Source: Nautilia sp. PV-1
GTDB taxonomy: Bacteria; Campylobacterota; Campylobacteria; Campylobacterales; Nautiliaceae
Assembly (NCBI RefSeq): GCF_004006315.1
Contig: NZ_CP026530.1
Coordinates: 62,001-126,000, forward strand
Reading direction: 5' to 3'
Length of the DNA: 64,000 bases
Shown: positions 17,546-26,567 of the stretch, piece after piece
Numbering within the stretch: the first letter of the stretch is position 1
Layout of the letters: the number at the start of each line of letters is the position of its first letter
Notes under the pieces: model-generated
What the model was told of the DNA's origin: nothing
The model's input: only the letters and a program-made list of their open reading frames with translations
Databases searched by the model: none
Translations under genes and position numbers: made by a program

Positions 17546-17633
17546 TGGTGCCCGGGGCCGGACTCGAACCGGCACGGGAAAAGCTCCCGAGGGATTTTAA
17601 GTCCCTTGCGTCTACCAATTCCGCCACCCGGGC
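17546..17633 (-). tRNA. tRNA-Leu (anticodon TAA)
   Basis: Minus-strand tRNA of 88 bases: acceptor stem GCCCGGG/CCCGGGC, anticodon loop CTTAAAA (TAA, reading UUA/UUG), long variable arm, T-arm CGGTTCGAGTCCG and encoded ACCA end. Third gene of the cluster. Confidence 0.96.
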
Positions 17634-17679
17634 ATTGTGAAGTGAAAGTTTATCTAAAATTGCTTAAACTTCCCTTAAA

Positions 17680-17754
17680 TGGAGGCGCCACCCGGATTCG
17701 AACCGGGGATCAGGGCTTTGCAGGCCCCTGCCTTAGCCACTTGGCTATGGCGCC
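17680..17754 (-). tRNA. tRNA-Cys (anticodon GCA)
   Basis: Minus-strand tRNA of 75 bases: acceptor stem GGCGCCA/TGGCGCC, anticodon loop CTGCAAA (GCA), T-arm CGGTTCGAATCCG and encoded TCCA end. Second gene of the cluster. Confidence 0.96.
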
Positions 17755-17779
17755 AGATAAATCCAAAGCTTTGAATTTA

Positions 17780-17856
17780 TGGAGCGGGCTACGGGATTCG
17801 AACCCGCGACCTCCACCTTGGCAAGGTGGCGCTCTAGCCAGCTGAGCTAAGCCCGC
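17780..17856 (-). tRNA. tRNA-Gly (anticodon GCC)
   Basis: Minus-strand tRNA of 77 bases: acceptor stem GCGGGCT/AGCCCGC, anticodon loop TTGCCAA (GCC), T-arm GGGTTCGAATCCC and encoded TCCA end. First gene of the cluster, just downstream of a good promoter. Confidence 0.96.
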
Positions 17857-17870
17857 ATATCAGGACTAGA

Positions 17871-17899
17871 ATTATATAAAAAAACTAACTAAAATGCAA
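17871..17899 (-). promoter_or_regulatory. Promoter of the Gly-Cys-Leu-Ser tRNA cluster
   Basis: On the minus strand TTGCAT, 17 bases, then TATAAT, ending 14 bases before the 5' end of tRNA-Gly. The spacing and near-consensus -35 fit a strong stable-RNA promoter. Confidence 0.7.
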
Positions 17900-17934
17900 T
17901 ACTTAAGATAAAAGGAAAAGAAAAAAAGTATAAA

Positions 17935-19512
17935 TTATATTTTTGGACCTGCTTTTTCGAACTCTTTTCCTTCAGGTACGTCTTCGTATCTTTTGAAGTT
18001 TTCTACAAACATACTTGCAAGTTTTTTAAGCTGAGCATCGTATTCGTCTTTATTTTCCCATGTATTTCTCGGATTTAATACTTTTGTATTTACACCCGGC
18101 AGTTCTTTTGGAATTTGCAGATCAAATACCGGAAGCACTTCAAATTCCGCATCATTTATGCTTCCGTCAAGAATCGCATTAATACACGCTCTTGTGTCTT
18201 TAATGCTCATTCTGTGGCCAATTCCGTAAGGACCTCCTGTCCACCCGGTATTTACAAGATAAACGTTAACTTCGTGTTTGTCTATTTTTTCTCCCAGAAG
18301 TTTTGCATAAGCAGTAGGGTGTAACGGTAAGAAAGGCTCGCCAAAACATGCGCTGAATGTTGCTACAGGCTCGGTAATACCTCTTTCAGTTCCTGCAACT
18401 TTTGCAGTATAACCGCTTAGAAAATAATACATTGCCTGTTCTTTTGTAAGTTTGCTTACAGGAGGTAAAACACCGAATGCGTCTGCACTTAAGAATATAA
18501 TATTTTTCGGGTGTCCTCCCTGTAAGGTGCATTCATGGTTTTCAATATGTTCTATAGGATATGATACTCTTGTATTTTCCGTTTTGCTTCCGTCTGTATA
18601 GTCTACTTCTCCGTTTTCGTTAATAACAACGTTTTCAAGCAATGCACCTTTTCTAATCGCACCGTAAATTTCAGGCTCGCTGTCTTTATCAAGGTTGATT
18701 ACTTTTGCGTAGCATCCGCCTTCAAAGTTAAATACGCCTTTATCGTCCCATCCGTGTTCGTCATCACCTATAAGTTTTCTTTTCGGATCTGTTGATAAAG
18801 TAGTTTTTCCTGTGCCGCTTAGTCCGAAGAAAAGAGCGACATCTCCTTTTTCACCAACGTTTGCAGAACAGTGCATTGAAAGTTTCCCTTCAAGCGGCAG
18901 CCAGTAATTCATCATAGTAAATATACCTTTTTTAAGTTCGCCACCATATAATGTTCCGCTCATTACGGCAAGATTTTCCTCTATATTAAAAGCAACGAAA
19001 ATATCGCTGTTAAGACCTTCTTCTTTCCATTCAGGATATCTGGCTTTTCCGGCAACCAAGAAGGTGAAATCAGGTTTAAAGTTTGCTTTTTCCTCTTCAG
19101 AAGGCAATATAAACATATTCATAACAAAATGTGCCTGCCATGCTATAGGTGTTACGAATCTGATGCCTCTTCTGCTTTCTTTGCTTGCTCCTACGAAAAC
19201 GTCAACAACATATAATTCGTCTTTTTTTGAAAGTTCATCTTTTGTGAATGCTTCTAATTTTTTAAATGTATCTAGAGAGATCGGCTGATTTATGCTTCCC
19301 CACGCTATATATTGATCACTTGGAGCCTGTTTTACAAAATATTTATCTTTTGGGCTTCTTCCTGTAAATTCTCCAGTATCAACAGCTGTAGCACCGCTTG
19401 CGGTTAACTCTACTTCACCTTTTTTAAGTGTGTCTTCAATAATTTTTTCATAGCTTGGATTGTGTATTATTTTATTTGCTTTAATACCAATCTTATCTAA
19501 TTCGGTTATCAT
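17935..19512 (-). CDS. pckA: Phosphoenolpyruvate carboxykinase (ATP)
   Basis: Interconverts oxaloacetate + ATP and PEP + CO2 + ADP. The 525 residues match the ATP-type family, with [11 protein letters not shown] near residue 50, the kinase P-loop [11 protein letters not shown] near residue 230, the metal-binding [22 protein letters not shown] region and [12 protein letters not shown]-type segments. In an autotroph it would link C4 acids to gluconeogenesis. AGGAG precedes the ATG. It is a single-gene unit with its own -10 box, downstream of the cytochrome bd operon. Confidence 0.97.
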   Translation of the reverse strand: MITELDKIGIKANKIIHNPSYEKIIEDTLKKGEVELTASGATAVDTGEFTGRSPKDKYFVKQAPSDQYIAWGSINQPISLDTFKKLEAFTKDELSKKDELYVVDVFVGASKESRRGIRFVTPIAWQAHFVMNMFILPSEEEKANFKPDFTFLVAGKARYPEWKEEGLNSDIFVAFNIEENLAVMSGTLYGGELKKGIFTMMNYWLPLEGKLSMHCSANVGEKGDVALFFGLSGTGKTTLSTDPKRKLIGDDEHGWDDKGVFNFEGGCYAKVINLDKDSEPEIYGAIRKGALLENVVINENGEVDYTDGSKTENTRVSYPIEHIENHECTLQGGHPKNIIFLSADAFGVLPPVSKLTKEQAMYYFLSGYTAKVAGTERGITEPVATFSACFGEPFLPLHPTAYAKLLGEKIDKHEVNVYLVNTGWTGGPYGIGHRMSIKDTRACINAILDGSINDAEFEVLPVFDLQIPKELPGVNTKVLNPRNTWENKDEYDAQLKKLASMFVENFKRYEDVPEGKEFEKAGPKI

Positions 19513-19548
19513 AAAATTCTCCTAATAAGTGTGGTTGTATGGATTAAA

Positions 19549-19554
19549 ATTATA
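19549..19554 (-). promoter_or_regulatory. -10 box for pckA
   Basis: TATAAT on the minus strand, 36 bases before the pckA ATG at 19512. No -35 match at 17 bases. Confidence 0.55.
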
Positions 19555-19639
19555 ACAAAAAAATGTTAACACAAATAGTTGAAAGTGAAATTAAATATAT
19601 GAAGATTTGCAGAAAAAAATGAAAGAAAAAGAGGGAAGA

Positions 19640-19852
19640 TTAAAGATCTTTTTCAACCCCGCTTTTTTTAAGTGTAAATTCAACGAATTTGTAGCATATT
19701 ACTATTAAAATAGGCCACATAAAAAATAGAATTAATCCCCATGTGGTATTAATATGCTGTGCTTCCGGATTAATTCCGTTTGGTAAAAGCTGTTCAGAAG
19801 CGAAAAGAAAGCTTCCGAAAAACAGTGTTATTAATGCTAAAAATTTTCTCAT
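19640..19852 (-). CDS. Small membrane protein at the end of the cytochrome bd operon
   Basis: A 70-residue protein with an N-terminal signal-like helix (FLALITLFFGSFLFA) followed by a short periplasmic stretch, a second helix (TWGLILFFMWPILIVICYKFVEF) and a charged C-terminus. It starts 9 bases after cydB. I do not recognise a named family. Position and topology suggest an accessory subunit of the oxidase, analogous to but not obviously homologous with the 37-residue CydX. The ATG at 19852 is chosen over a GTG two codons upstream because AAGGAG is then spaced correctly. Confidence 0.75.
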   Translation of the reverse strand: MRKFLALITLFFGSFLFASEQLLPNGINPEAQHINTTWGLILFFMWPILIVICYKFVEFTLKKSGVEKDL

Positions 19853-19861
19853 AGCCACTCC

Positions 19862-21058
19862 TTAATATGCATGGTCATCAGTTAAGATTTCTTCTTTTGT
19901 AATAGGACCAGCTTTTTTCATTTGATACCAAACGTAAATAATGTATCCTAAAACAAAAGGAACAGCAACACTAACCCATGCCATAACCATTAGTGTATAT
20001 TTAGAACCAGATGCGTTTTGAATAGTTAAACTGCTTTGTAAGTCAGCATAGCTTGGATAAAACGCTGTACCGTTAAGACCGGCTAATGTAAATACGATAA
20101 TTCCGATTAATACTGTACCTAAACCTGCAGCCCAGATACCTTTTTTAGAACTACCGAATCCGCTTTGGAATACACCAAGAACAAATAAAACAACACCTAC
20201 TAGGAATACGATTAACTGAATAGCACCGAATGCTAATAGGTTTTGTAAATATTTACCTGCAACTAATGAAACAGTACCTTTTGGATCATGAATATTGTAT
20301 GCATAACCTTTCATGGTAATTAAACCGTAAAGAACAATTACTAAAGCTACAAGTAAAACGATGAAACATCTTTTTACTACCGCTCTTAGTCTTGCGATTA
20401 CATCTGCAAAATCATTATCGTCAAGGTCGTTAATTAGCCATAACGCTCCTAAAATTCTAGCTACTGCAAAAACTAATACACCCATTGCAAGGTTAAACCA
20501 TGCACCGTGTCTGAAGTCGATAGCAGCTTCAAGACCTCTTAGGTTGAATCCGTTTGCAGCAGTTCCCCATTCTAAAACTCTTGTAGCAGGATCGTAAGTA
20601 AAGTTTGAACCTGTAAAGAATGTACCAACAGCTGCACCGATTAAAACGATACCAACTAAACCGTTGAAATATAGGAAAAATTTATATGCGCCTTTACCGA
20701 TAAGGTTGTTGCTTCTGTTCATATATTCATATGATACCGCCTGAAGTACGAATGCGAAAAGAATTAACATCCATACCCAGTAAGCACCACCGAATGATAC
20801 TGAGTAAAATAGTGGGAATGCCGCGTATAACGCACCACCGAACATAACTAATGTTGTAAATGTAAGTTCCCATTTTCTACCAAGTGAATTTAAGATACCT
20901 CTCTCTTCCACTTCAGTTTTAGCTACGTGAAATAGTGTTTGTCCACCTTGAACAAATGTCATAAATAAGAATAGTCCTCCAAGAACCGCAACGATTATCC
21001 ACCAGTAAAACTGTAGATAAAAATGCGTTGCGTCCACTGTAATTGGTGCCCAAGTCAT
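19862..21058 (-). CDS. cydB: Cytochrome bd oxidase subunit II
   Basis: The 398-residue structural partner of CydA in the inner-membrane quinol oxidase that reduces O2 to water. It is strongly hydrophobic with about nine helices. LNSLGRKWELTFTTLVMFGGALYAAFPLF near residue 55 aligns with the conserved N-terminal region, although the DGFDLG motif of E. coli CydB is replaced by VQGGQT, a divergence I associate with the Campylobacterota/Bacteroidota branch. It is directly downstream of cydA and upstream of the small membrane protein. Confidence 0.9.
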   Translation of the reverse strand: MTWAPITVDATHFYLQFYWWIIVAVLGGLFLFMTFVQGGQTLFHVAKTEVEERGILNSLGRKWELTFTTLVMFGGALYAAFPLFYSVSFGGAYWVWMLILFAFVLQAVSYEYMNRSNNLIGKGAYKFFLYFNGLVGIVLIGAAVGTFFTGSNFTYDPATRVLEWGTAANGFNLRGLEAAIDFRHGAWFNLAMGVLVFAVARILGALWLINDLDDNDFADVIARLRAVVKRCFIVLLVALVIVLYGLITMKGYAYNIHDPKGTVSLVAGKYLQNLLAFGAIQLIVFLVGVVLFVLGVFQSGFGSSKKGIWAAGLGTVLIGIIVFTLAGLNGTAFYPSYADLQSSLTIQNASGSKYTLMVMAWVSVAVPFVLGYIIYVWYQMKKAGPITKEEILTDDHAY

Positions 21059-22632
21059 TAGTGCGCTCCTTTTGGTCCGTTTTTAACGACCGTAAATAGG
21101 ATTTTAAGCTCTGCAATACCAAGGATTACGAATGCTGTTAAGAACATAAAGAATGTTGCTTGCACATTTGTTAAGGCGATTGGTGTAACAGATTCGCTTG
21201 TCGGTAAAATACCGAATACTGTCCAAGGCTGTCTTCCGATTTCTGCAGTCATCCATCCGAAACTTGTACCGATCCATGGTAACGGAACTGAAAGTACCGC
21301 AAGTTTTTGAACAAGTGTATTGTTTTCGAAAGTACCTTTTATGATTGCAACGTAAGCTAAAATGAATAGTAAAATGAACCAGAATCCAAGTGCAACCATG
21401 ATATGGAATGAATAGAATACTGGTGCTACAGGCGGATACAGTTTAGTAGGGTCAGTTAAATATCCGTATCCCATTAAGTCTGCTCTTGTAACAGTTACAC
21501 CGTCAACTGTCGCAACTGGTGCATAGAATTTAGCTTTTGCAGCTTCCATTCCGGCTTTGTCTCCTCTTGCTTTAGCAATATGGTATGCTTTAAGTGCTTC
21601 AATTGCGATAGCACCTTCTTCATGTAATTTTTCAAACGGCCAGATTCCGTATTTAGGATTTCCGTTTACTAAATCTTTTAAACCTGGCACAAATGCATTG
21701 ATATTTCTTTTCCCAAGAAGTGACAACATTCCAGGAAGTTCGATTTTAAATGCAAATGCCTGATCATTGCTAGCAGTAGTTCTAGGATCTACTGTTTTAG
21801 GAATACCGATCGCTACTATTGGTGCACCTTTTTCACCTACGATCAGACCTTCTGCCGAAGCAATTTTAGTAGGCTGTGTGTTCGCTACTTCATATGCGTG
21901 TTCGTCACCGATTACCGCTGTAAAGATTGATGCGATTAAACCGAATGCTGCTGCAACTGTTGCAGATTTTTTTGCAAATTCTTTATGTTTGCCTCTAAGC
22001 AGATATAAAGATGAAATACCAAGAACGAATACAGCTGCCAATGTATATGCGCTGCTCACAACGTGTAAGAACTTAACCTGTGCAACAGGCTGAGTAATCA
22101 TTGCAAAAAAGTTTGTCATTTCAAGTCTAGCGTTGTCTATATTGTATCTGTAGAATTCGCTGCTTGGATGCTGCATAAATCCGTTTGCAATAAGAATCCA
22201 TAATGCAGAAAGATTTGAACCTATTGCAAGCAGCCAAGATGCAGTTAAGTGAACTCCTTTGCTAACTCTTTTCCATCCGAAGAATGCGATAGCCGCAAAT
22301 GTCGCTTCTAAGAAGAACGCAACAATGCCTTCAACCGCTAATGGTGCTCCGAATAAGTCACCAACAACCCATGAGTATGTAGACCAGTTTGTTCCAAACT
22401 CAAATTCGTGAATAATACCTGTAGATAAACCGATTGCAAAGTTAATACCGAAGATTAACTGCCAAAATTGCGTAATTTCTTTCCATTCAGCTTTTCCAGT
22501 TTTTACGTAAATCGTTTCAAAAAACGCTACTATAAACGACATACCGAGAGTAAACGGTACGAAGAAAAAGTGGAAAAGTGCCGTCATAGCAAACTGGGCT
22601 CTCGCCCATTCAAGCATGCTGTAATCTACCAT
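21058..22632 (-). CDS. cydA: Cytochrome bd oxidase subunit I
   Basis: The 524-residue heme-bearing subunit that oxidises quinol and reduces O2. Heme ligands are placed at His21 in FHFFFVPFTLGMS, a histidine in QVKFLHVVSS and the methionine in GWMTAEIGRQPW. GDEHAYEVANTQPTKIASAEG marks the start of a long Q-loop (long-loop subfamily, like E. coli). In a vent anaerobe this high-affinity oxidase would remove O2 or support microaerobic respiration. It sits between a DUF4492 protein and cydB. Confidence 0.96.
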   Translation of the reverse strand: MVDYSMLEWARAQFAMTALFHFFFVPFTLGMSFIVAFFETIYVKTGKAEWKEITQFWQLIFGINFAIGLSTGIIHEFEFGTNWSTYSWVVGDLFGAPLAVEGIVAFFLEATFAAIAFFGWKRVSKGVHLTASWLLAIGSNLSALWILIANGFMQHPSSEFYRYNIDNARLEMTNFFAMITQPVAQVKFLHVVSSAYTLAAVFVLGISSLYLLRGKHKEFAKKSATVAAAFGLIASIFTAVIGDEHAYEVANTQPTKIASAEGLIVGEKGAPIVAIGIPKTVDPRTTASNDQAFAFKIELPGMLSLLGKRNINAFVPGLKDLVNGNPKYGIWPFEKLHEEGAIAIEALKAYHIAKARGDKAGMEAAKAKFYAPVATVDGVTVTRADLMGYGYLTDPTKLYPPVAPVFYSFHIMVALGFWFILLFILAYVAIIKGTFENNTLVQKLAVLSVPLPWIGTSFGWMTAEIGRQPWTVFGILPTSESVTPIALTNVQATFFMFLTAFVILGIAELKILFTVVKNGPKGAH

Positions 22633-22633
22633 G

Positions 22634-22864
22634 CTATTCCTCCTTTTTTTGTTTGTCGGCTGTGATTTTAGTCAATTGATTGATGTAAAGCGCTTTTTGA
22701 GCTTCTTTCCCTTTTACTTTAGAGTTTAAAGTAGGAAAGAAAAAAACTTTAAGCACTACAAAAATCACAACCAACTTAATAATGATTATCAGCCAAAGTC
22801 TTTGACCGATGCTTGACATGTTTTTAAAACCGTCAATGTAAAAAAACAGAATGCGTTTAATCAT
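22634..22864 (-). CDS. DUF4492 small membrane protein, first gene of the cyd operon
   Basis: A 76-residue protein starting MIKRILFFYIDGFKNM, with one strong transmembrane helix (about residues 20-42), a FFFP motif and a lysine-rich tail. This matches my memory of DUF4492, a family that recurs next to cydAB in Bacteroidota and Campylobacterota; its function is unknown. The ATG at 22864 with AAGGAGGG is preferred over an in-frame start 12 codons earlier, which would fall inside the promoter region. It ends one base before cydA. Confidence 0.8.
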   Translation of the reverse strand: MIKRILFFYIDGFKNMSSIGQRLWLIIIIKLVVIFVVLKVFFFPTLNSKVKGKEAQKALYINQLTKITADKQKKEE

Positions 22865-22888
22865 AAGCCCTCCTTCGAGGCTACGGAA

Positions 22889-22917
22889 ATTATATATCAA
22901 AAAAAAGGGGGTGTCAA
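22889..22917 (-). promoter_or_regulatory. Perfect consensus promoter of the cyd operon
   Basis: On the minus strand TTGACA, exactly 17 bases, TATAAT, located 24 bases before the DUF4492 ATG. A full -35/-10 match is unusual for this phylum. Confidence 0.8.
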
Positions 22918-23006
22918 TAAATTTTAATTTATATTTAATAGAAAAATAGTCTTTTTATACATATGAATATTCATTTAGTTTAATTAATGTAAAATTTTTG
23001 TCAGAC

Positions 23007-23023
23007 TGCCCTAAAAAAGGGCA
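23007..23023 (-). terminator. Possible terminator after superoxide reductase gene
   Basis: Small stem TGCCC / GGGCA with an A/T loop, followed on the minus strand by GTCTGACAAAAATTTT. The T-run is poor, so this is tentative. Confidence 0.3.
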
Positions 23024-23042
23024 TTTCGGAGAAAAGTATCTT

Positions 23043-23429
23043 TTATTCTGATATGGTAACTTCTTTAACTTCGCTTTCCCATAAACCGTGTTTAGTACAG
23101 TAAGCCATAGCAGTAAGTTTTAGTTTGTTTGAAGTAGGAACAATGTAGAAGTCAACTTCAACGTGGTCTTTTTGATTACCAAGTGTTCCAGGTGTAAATG
23201 TCGCCTGTCCCAACAGTGTTTCACCGTTCCATAATTGAACATATGCGATGTAATGATCAAAATCGTCCGGATGAGAGTATTCGTTTCCGACTTTAACTTT
23301 AACTTTAAATTTTTCACCTTTTTTAGCTGTGTCTTCACAGTGTACGAATGGTGAATGTCTGTCGATGTAGTCTTTTTTTGCTTCTCTGTCTATTTGAGAA
23401 ATGTCTTGATATCTGTTAATTTTTGGCAT
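23043..23429 (-). CDS. Superoxide reductase (neelaredoxin type, 1Fe)
   Basis: Reduces superoxide to peroxide without making O2, a defence typical of anaerobes. The 128 residues hold one iron centre: His25, His53, His59, Cys111 and His114 fit the His4-Cys site in DRHSPF, EYSHPDDFDHYI and AYCTKHGLWES. There is no N-terminal rubredoxin-like Cys4 domain, so it is the 1Fe type. The usual Glu-Lys before the first histidine is Asp23-Arg24 here. It has a single-gene promoter with TATAAT and an AGGAGG ribosome binding site. Confidence 0.92.
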   Translation of the reverse strand: MPKINRYQDISQIDREAKKDYIDRHSPFVHCEDTAKKGEKFKVKVKVGNEYSHPDDFDHYIAYVQLWNGETLLGQATFTPGTLGNQKDHVEVDFYIVPTSNKLKLTAMAYCTKHGLWESEVKEVTISE

Positions 23430-23459
23430 TTTTGCCTCCTTTTGTTAAAATTTTTAAGT

Positions 23460-23465
23460 ATTATA
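23460..23465 (-). promoter_or_regulatory. -10 box for superoxide reductase
   Basis: TATAAT on the minus strand, 30 bases before the ATG at 23429, with an A/T-rich upstream region and no -35 match. Confidence 0.55.
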
Positions 23466-23542
23466 ACAGAAAAAAATAAAAAAGACAAATTTTATCTTTT
23501 TACTTAAATACTCAATTAATAAAAAATATTAAAAAGGCGACA

Positions 23543-23965
23543 ATGAAAAGTATAGAAATTTTTACGGACGGAAGCTCCCTGGGGAATCCCGGACCCGGCG
23601 GATGGTGTGCTATTTTGAGATATAAAGGACATGAAAAAATTTTAAAAGGCGGAGAAGATCATACTACAAACAACAGAATGGAACTGACAGCTGTAATTGA
23701 AGCTCTCAAGGCATTAAAAGAGCCCTGTGAAATTAATCTTTATTCCGATTCCACTTATGTGCTTAAAGGGCTTAGCGAATGGCTTGAGGGATGGATAAAA
23801 AAAGATTTTAAAAACGTAAAAAACCCGGATTTGTGGAAAGAGTTTATAAATGTAAGCAAAAAGCATAAAATTAATGTGAACTGGGTGAAAGGGCATTCCG
23901 GACACAAGGAAAATGAAATTTGTGATAAAATTGCAAAAGAGGAAGCTGAAAAAAGGAAAAAATAA
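23543..23965 (+). CDS. rnhA: Ribonuclease HI
   Basis: Cuts RNA in RNA-DNA hybrids. The 140 residues carry the catalytic acids in [16 protein letters not shown] (Asp near residue 9), [13 protein letters not shown] (Glu), LYSDSTYV (Asp) and the C-terminal [11 protein letters not shown] (Asp). The basic handle region [20 protein letters not shown] is present. It starts a run with the HDOD protein and rnc; rnhA next to rnc and aroC is, from memory, also seen in Campylobacter. Confidence 0.96.
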   Translation: MKSIEIFTDGSSLGNPGPGGWCAILRYKGHEKILKGGEDHTTNNRMELTAVIEALKALKEPCEINLYSDSTYVLKGLSEWLEGWIKKDFKNVKNPDLWKEFINVSKKHKINVNWVKGHSGHKENEICDKIAKEEAEKRKK

Positions 23966-24741
23966 TGCTTATTTCCCAGGAAGATATTAAAAAATACCTT
24001 TCACAGGTGCCGCCTATTCCAGAAAATGCAATGAAAGCGTTAAAATATTTAAAAGAAGGCGATTTGAAAAAAGCGGCACAGGAAGCCGAAAACGATCTTG
24101 TATTAAAAAAGCAGATTGAACATGTTGTTAATTCCGCATATTTTTCTCTGCCTAACAAAGTTGAAGATACTGTGCAGCTGTTTACAATGATAGGTATTGA
24201 AATGGCCAAAAGCCTAGTATACAGTTATATTGTTTCACTTTTAGAGCCAAAGGAATGGAAAATATTCAATATTAATTTTAAAGATTTTCAGGCTCAGTTT
24301 CTTGCTTCGTATGAAGAATATATGATTTTGGAATTTGGAAAAGAGACATATAAAAAATATCCGGAAATAGGAGCAATTATACCTGTGGCGGTGTGCGTAT
24401 GCGATATGCTGCTCGGAGACAAAAAAGATAAACTTGATTTAATATTGGAATCTTCCCCTCTGGAAATCGGAACTCTTCTTAAAAGAATGACTGGAGTAAC
24501 GCTTTTTGGTATTGCGGCTGAAATAGCGAAAATCTGGGAACTTGAAGAGGAAAAATGCGAAATAATCAAAAACAGCGAATGTATTAAATGTGAAAATCCG
24601 ATCAGCGCTCTTACGCATTTTCTGTTTTTTTACATGGCCAGTAAGCCTCAGTTTATGGATTTAAACTCTTTAATAGAATTTAATCCTAAATGTATGGATT
24701 TAATACCTAAAACAACACAAAGGATAATGAATGCAGATTAA
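23965..24741 (+). CDS. HDOD-domain protein
   Basis: A 258-residue all-helical soluble protein whose first part ([16 protein letters not shown], then [43 protein letters not shown]) matches the HDOD domain, a non-catalytic relative of HD phosphohydrolases often tied to signalling. No output domain is fused. The start overlaps the rnhA stop and the end overlaps the rnc start, so translation is probably coupled. Role unknown. Confidence 0.82.
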   Translation: MLISQEDIKKYLSQVPPIPENAMKALKYLKEGDLKKAAQEAENDLVLKKQIEHVVNSAYFSLPNKVEDTVQLFTMIGIEMAKSLVYSYIVSLLEPKEWKIFNINFKDFQAQFLASYEEYMILEFGKETYKKYPEIGAIIPVAVCVCDMLLGDKKDKLDLILESSPLEIGTLLKRMTGVTLFGIAAEIAKIWELEEEKCEIIKNSECIKCENPISALTHFLFFYMASKPQFMDLNSLIEFNPKCMDLIPKTTQRIMNAD

Positions 24742-25411
24742 GGAATTAGAAAAGAGCTTGGGGTATCAGTTTAAGAATGAGAAATTGATAACCGAGGCTC
24801 TGACACACAGAAGTTATAAAAAAGAGGTAAACAACGAAAGGCTTGAATTTTTAGGCGATGCGGTTATGGATCTGATTGTAGGGGAATATCTTTTTCATCT
24901 TTTTCCAAAAGCAGAAGAAGGGACACTTTCGAAATTAAGAGCCGCTCTTGTAAATGAGGATTCTTTTACTAGGCTTGCAAAAAGACTTAATTTAGGAAAA
25001 TTTTTATATCTCTCTCCTGCCGAAGAGAATAATAACGGAAGGGAAAAGCCGTCTATTCTTTCAAGCGCTTTTGAAGCGGTAATAGGTGCTATTTATCTTG
25101 AGTCCGGGTTTGAAAAAGCAAAAGACGTGGCTCTTAAACTGTTAAAAGAAGAATTTCCTATTATTACGCCTGAAGAGCTTCTTAAAGATTATAAAACCAC
25201 TCTTCAGGAGATTACACAGGCACATTTCGGGGTTGTTCCCGAGTACAGGCTTATAAGTGCGAGCGGACCTGATCACAAAAAAGAGTTTGAAATCGGAGTG
25301 TTTATTCAAGACAAAGAGTATGCCAGAGCAAAAGGTAAAAGTAAAAAAACCGCACAGCAGGAAGGTGCAAGGCTTACTATCGATATGCTGAAAAAAGAGC
25401 TTAATTTATAA
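24731..25411 (+). CDS. rnc: Ribonuclease III
   Basis: Cuts double-stranded RNA in rRNA and mRNA processing. The 226 residues hold the signature [20 protein letters not shown] near residue 37, the second acidic cluster in [16 protein letters not shown] near 113, and a C-terminal double-stranded-RNA-binding domain from about residue 152 ([15 protein letters not shown] to [13 protein letters not shown]). It overlaps the HDOD gene by 11 bases. Confidence 0.97.
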   Translation: MQIKELEKSLGYQFKNEKLITEALTHRSYKKEVNNERLEFLGDAVMDLIVGEYLFHLFPKAEEGTLSKLRAALVNEDSFTRLAKRLNLGKFLYLSPAEENNNGREKPSILSSAFEAVIGAIYLESGFEKAKDVALKLLKEEFPIITPEELLKDYKTTLQEITQAHFGVVPEYRLISASGPDHKKEFEIGVFIQDKEYARAKGKSKKTAQQEGARLTIDMLKKELNL

Positions 25412-25455
25412 GTGGTTAAGTTGTGAAGTAGATAAGTGGTGAAGAGGTGTAGGAA
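25411..25455 (+). repeat. Degenerate AAGTKGTTAAGTTGTGAAG-type repeat
   Basis: A short purine/T-rich stretch between rnc and aroC with reiterated GTTAAG, GTGAAG and GATAAG words. A closely similar stretch occurs at 30590-30650. It looks like a dispersed non-coding repeat family. Confidence 0.45.
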
Positions 25456-25493
25456 AGAAAAGATGGGGATAGATACGGACAAAAAGGAAAATA

Positions 25494-26567
25494 ATGTTTA
25501 ACAGTTTCGGAGAGATATTCAGATTTACGACATTCGGCGAATCTCACGGTAAAGCCATAGGTGTTATAGTTGACGGGGTTCCTGCCGGGCTTGATTTTGA
25601 CGGAGAATTTTTGCAAAACGAGCTTGACAGAAGAAAACCCGGCAAAAACAGATTTGCCACACAAAGAAAAGAAAGTGACACCGCAGAGGTGTTAAGCGGG
25701 GTGTTTGAAGGCAAAACGACCGGTACTCCTATTGCAATCGCTATTTTTAATAAAGATCAAAAAAGCAAAGACTATTCAAACATAAAAGACCTGTTCCGTC
25801 CGGGACATGCGGATTTTACTTACTGGCATAAATACGGAATCAGAGACTACAGAGGCGGCGGAAGAAGCTCAGCCCGTGAAACGGCCGCAAGGGTTGCAGC
25901 CGGAGCTGTTGCCAAAATGATTCTTAAAGAGCTTAATATAGAAGTAAAAGCCGGAGTTATCGAAATAGGCGGAGTAAGAGCCGAAAAAGAAAATTATGAA
26001 TACGCTAAAACCTCTCCGCTTTTTGCCCTTGATGAAAAAACTGAAGAGAAATGGATAGAGCTTATAGATGAAAAAAGAAACGAGCATAATTCTTTAGGAG
26101 GGGTTGTTAAGTTAAAGATAGAAGGTCTGCCTGCGGGGCTTGGAGAGCCGGTATATTACAAACTGGATAATATTCTGGCAAGCGCAATGGTAAGTATAAA
26201 TGCCGTAAAAGGCATCTATATAGGCAACAGCGAGGCACATAAACTCACAGGTCTGGAAAACAACGACGAAATCTCAAAAGAAGGGTTTTTGAGTAATAAC
26301 GCAGGAGGGGTTTTAGGCGGTATAAGCAACGGAGAAAGCGTTGAAGCGGAAATTTATTTCAAACCAACACCTTCTATTTTCAAAACCCAAAAAACAGTTG
26401 ATATATACGGAAATGAGGTTGAGGTTGATTTGAAAGGAAGGCATGATCCGATTGTTGCAATCAGGGGAAGTGTTGTTGCCGAATCAATGGCGGCGTGTGT
26501 AATAGCCGATATGCTTATGCTTAATATGACCAGAAAAATGGAATATATAAAAAAAATATATCAGTAA
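25494..26567 (+). CDS. aroC: Chorismate synthase
   Basis: Converts EPSP to chorismate using reduced FMN, the last step of the shikimate route. The 357 residues show TFGESHGKAIGVIVDG at the start, RPGHADFTYWHKYGIRDYRGGGRSSARETAARVAAGA in the middle and GRHDPIVAIRGSVVAESM near the end, all family signatures. An AAAGGAAA ribosome binding site precedes the ATG. mqnA, which consumes chorismate, lies just downstream on the other strand. Its 3' end overlaps the cupin gene by 7 bases. Confidence 0.97.
   Translation: MFNSFGEIFRFTTFGESHGKAIGVIVDGVPAGLDFDGEFLQNELDRRKPGKNRFATQRKESDTAEVLSGVFEGKTTGTPIAIAIFNKDQKSKDYSNIKDLFRPGHADFTYWHKYGIRDYRGGGRSSARETAARVAAGAVAKMILKELNIEVKAGVIEIGGVRAEKENYEYAKTSPLFALDEKTEEKWIELIDEKRNEHNSLGGVVKLKIEGLPAGLGEPVYYKLDNILASAMVSINAVKGIYIGNSEAHKLTGLENNDEISKEGFLSNNAGGVLGGISNGESVEAEIYFKPTPSIFKTQKTVDIYGNEVEVDLKGRHDPIVAIRGSVVAESMAACVIADMLMLNMTRKMEYIKKIYQ

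Noticed and set aside
17411-17845. A 144-codon open frame on plus across the tRNA cluster
   Set aside because: It is the reverse strand of four complete tRNAs; the apparent protein is made of tRNA complement (repeated RDSNPR-type strings) and has no ribosome binding site.
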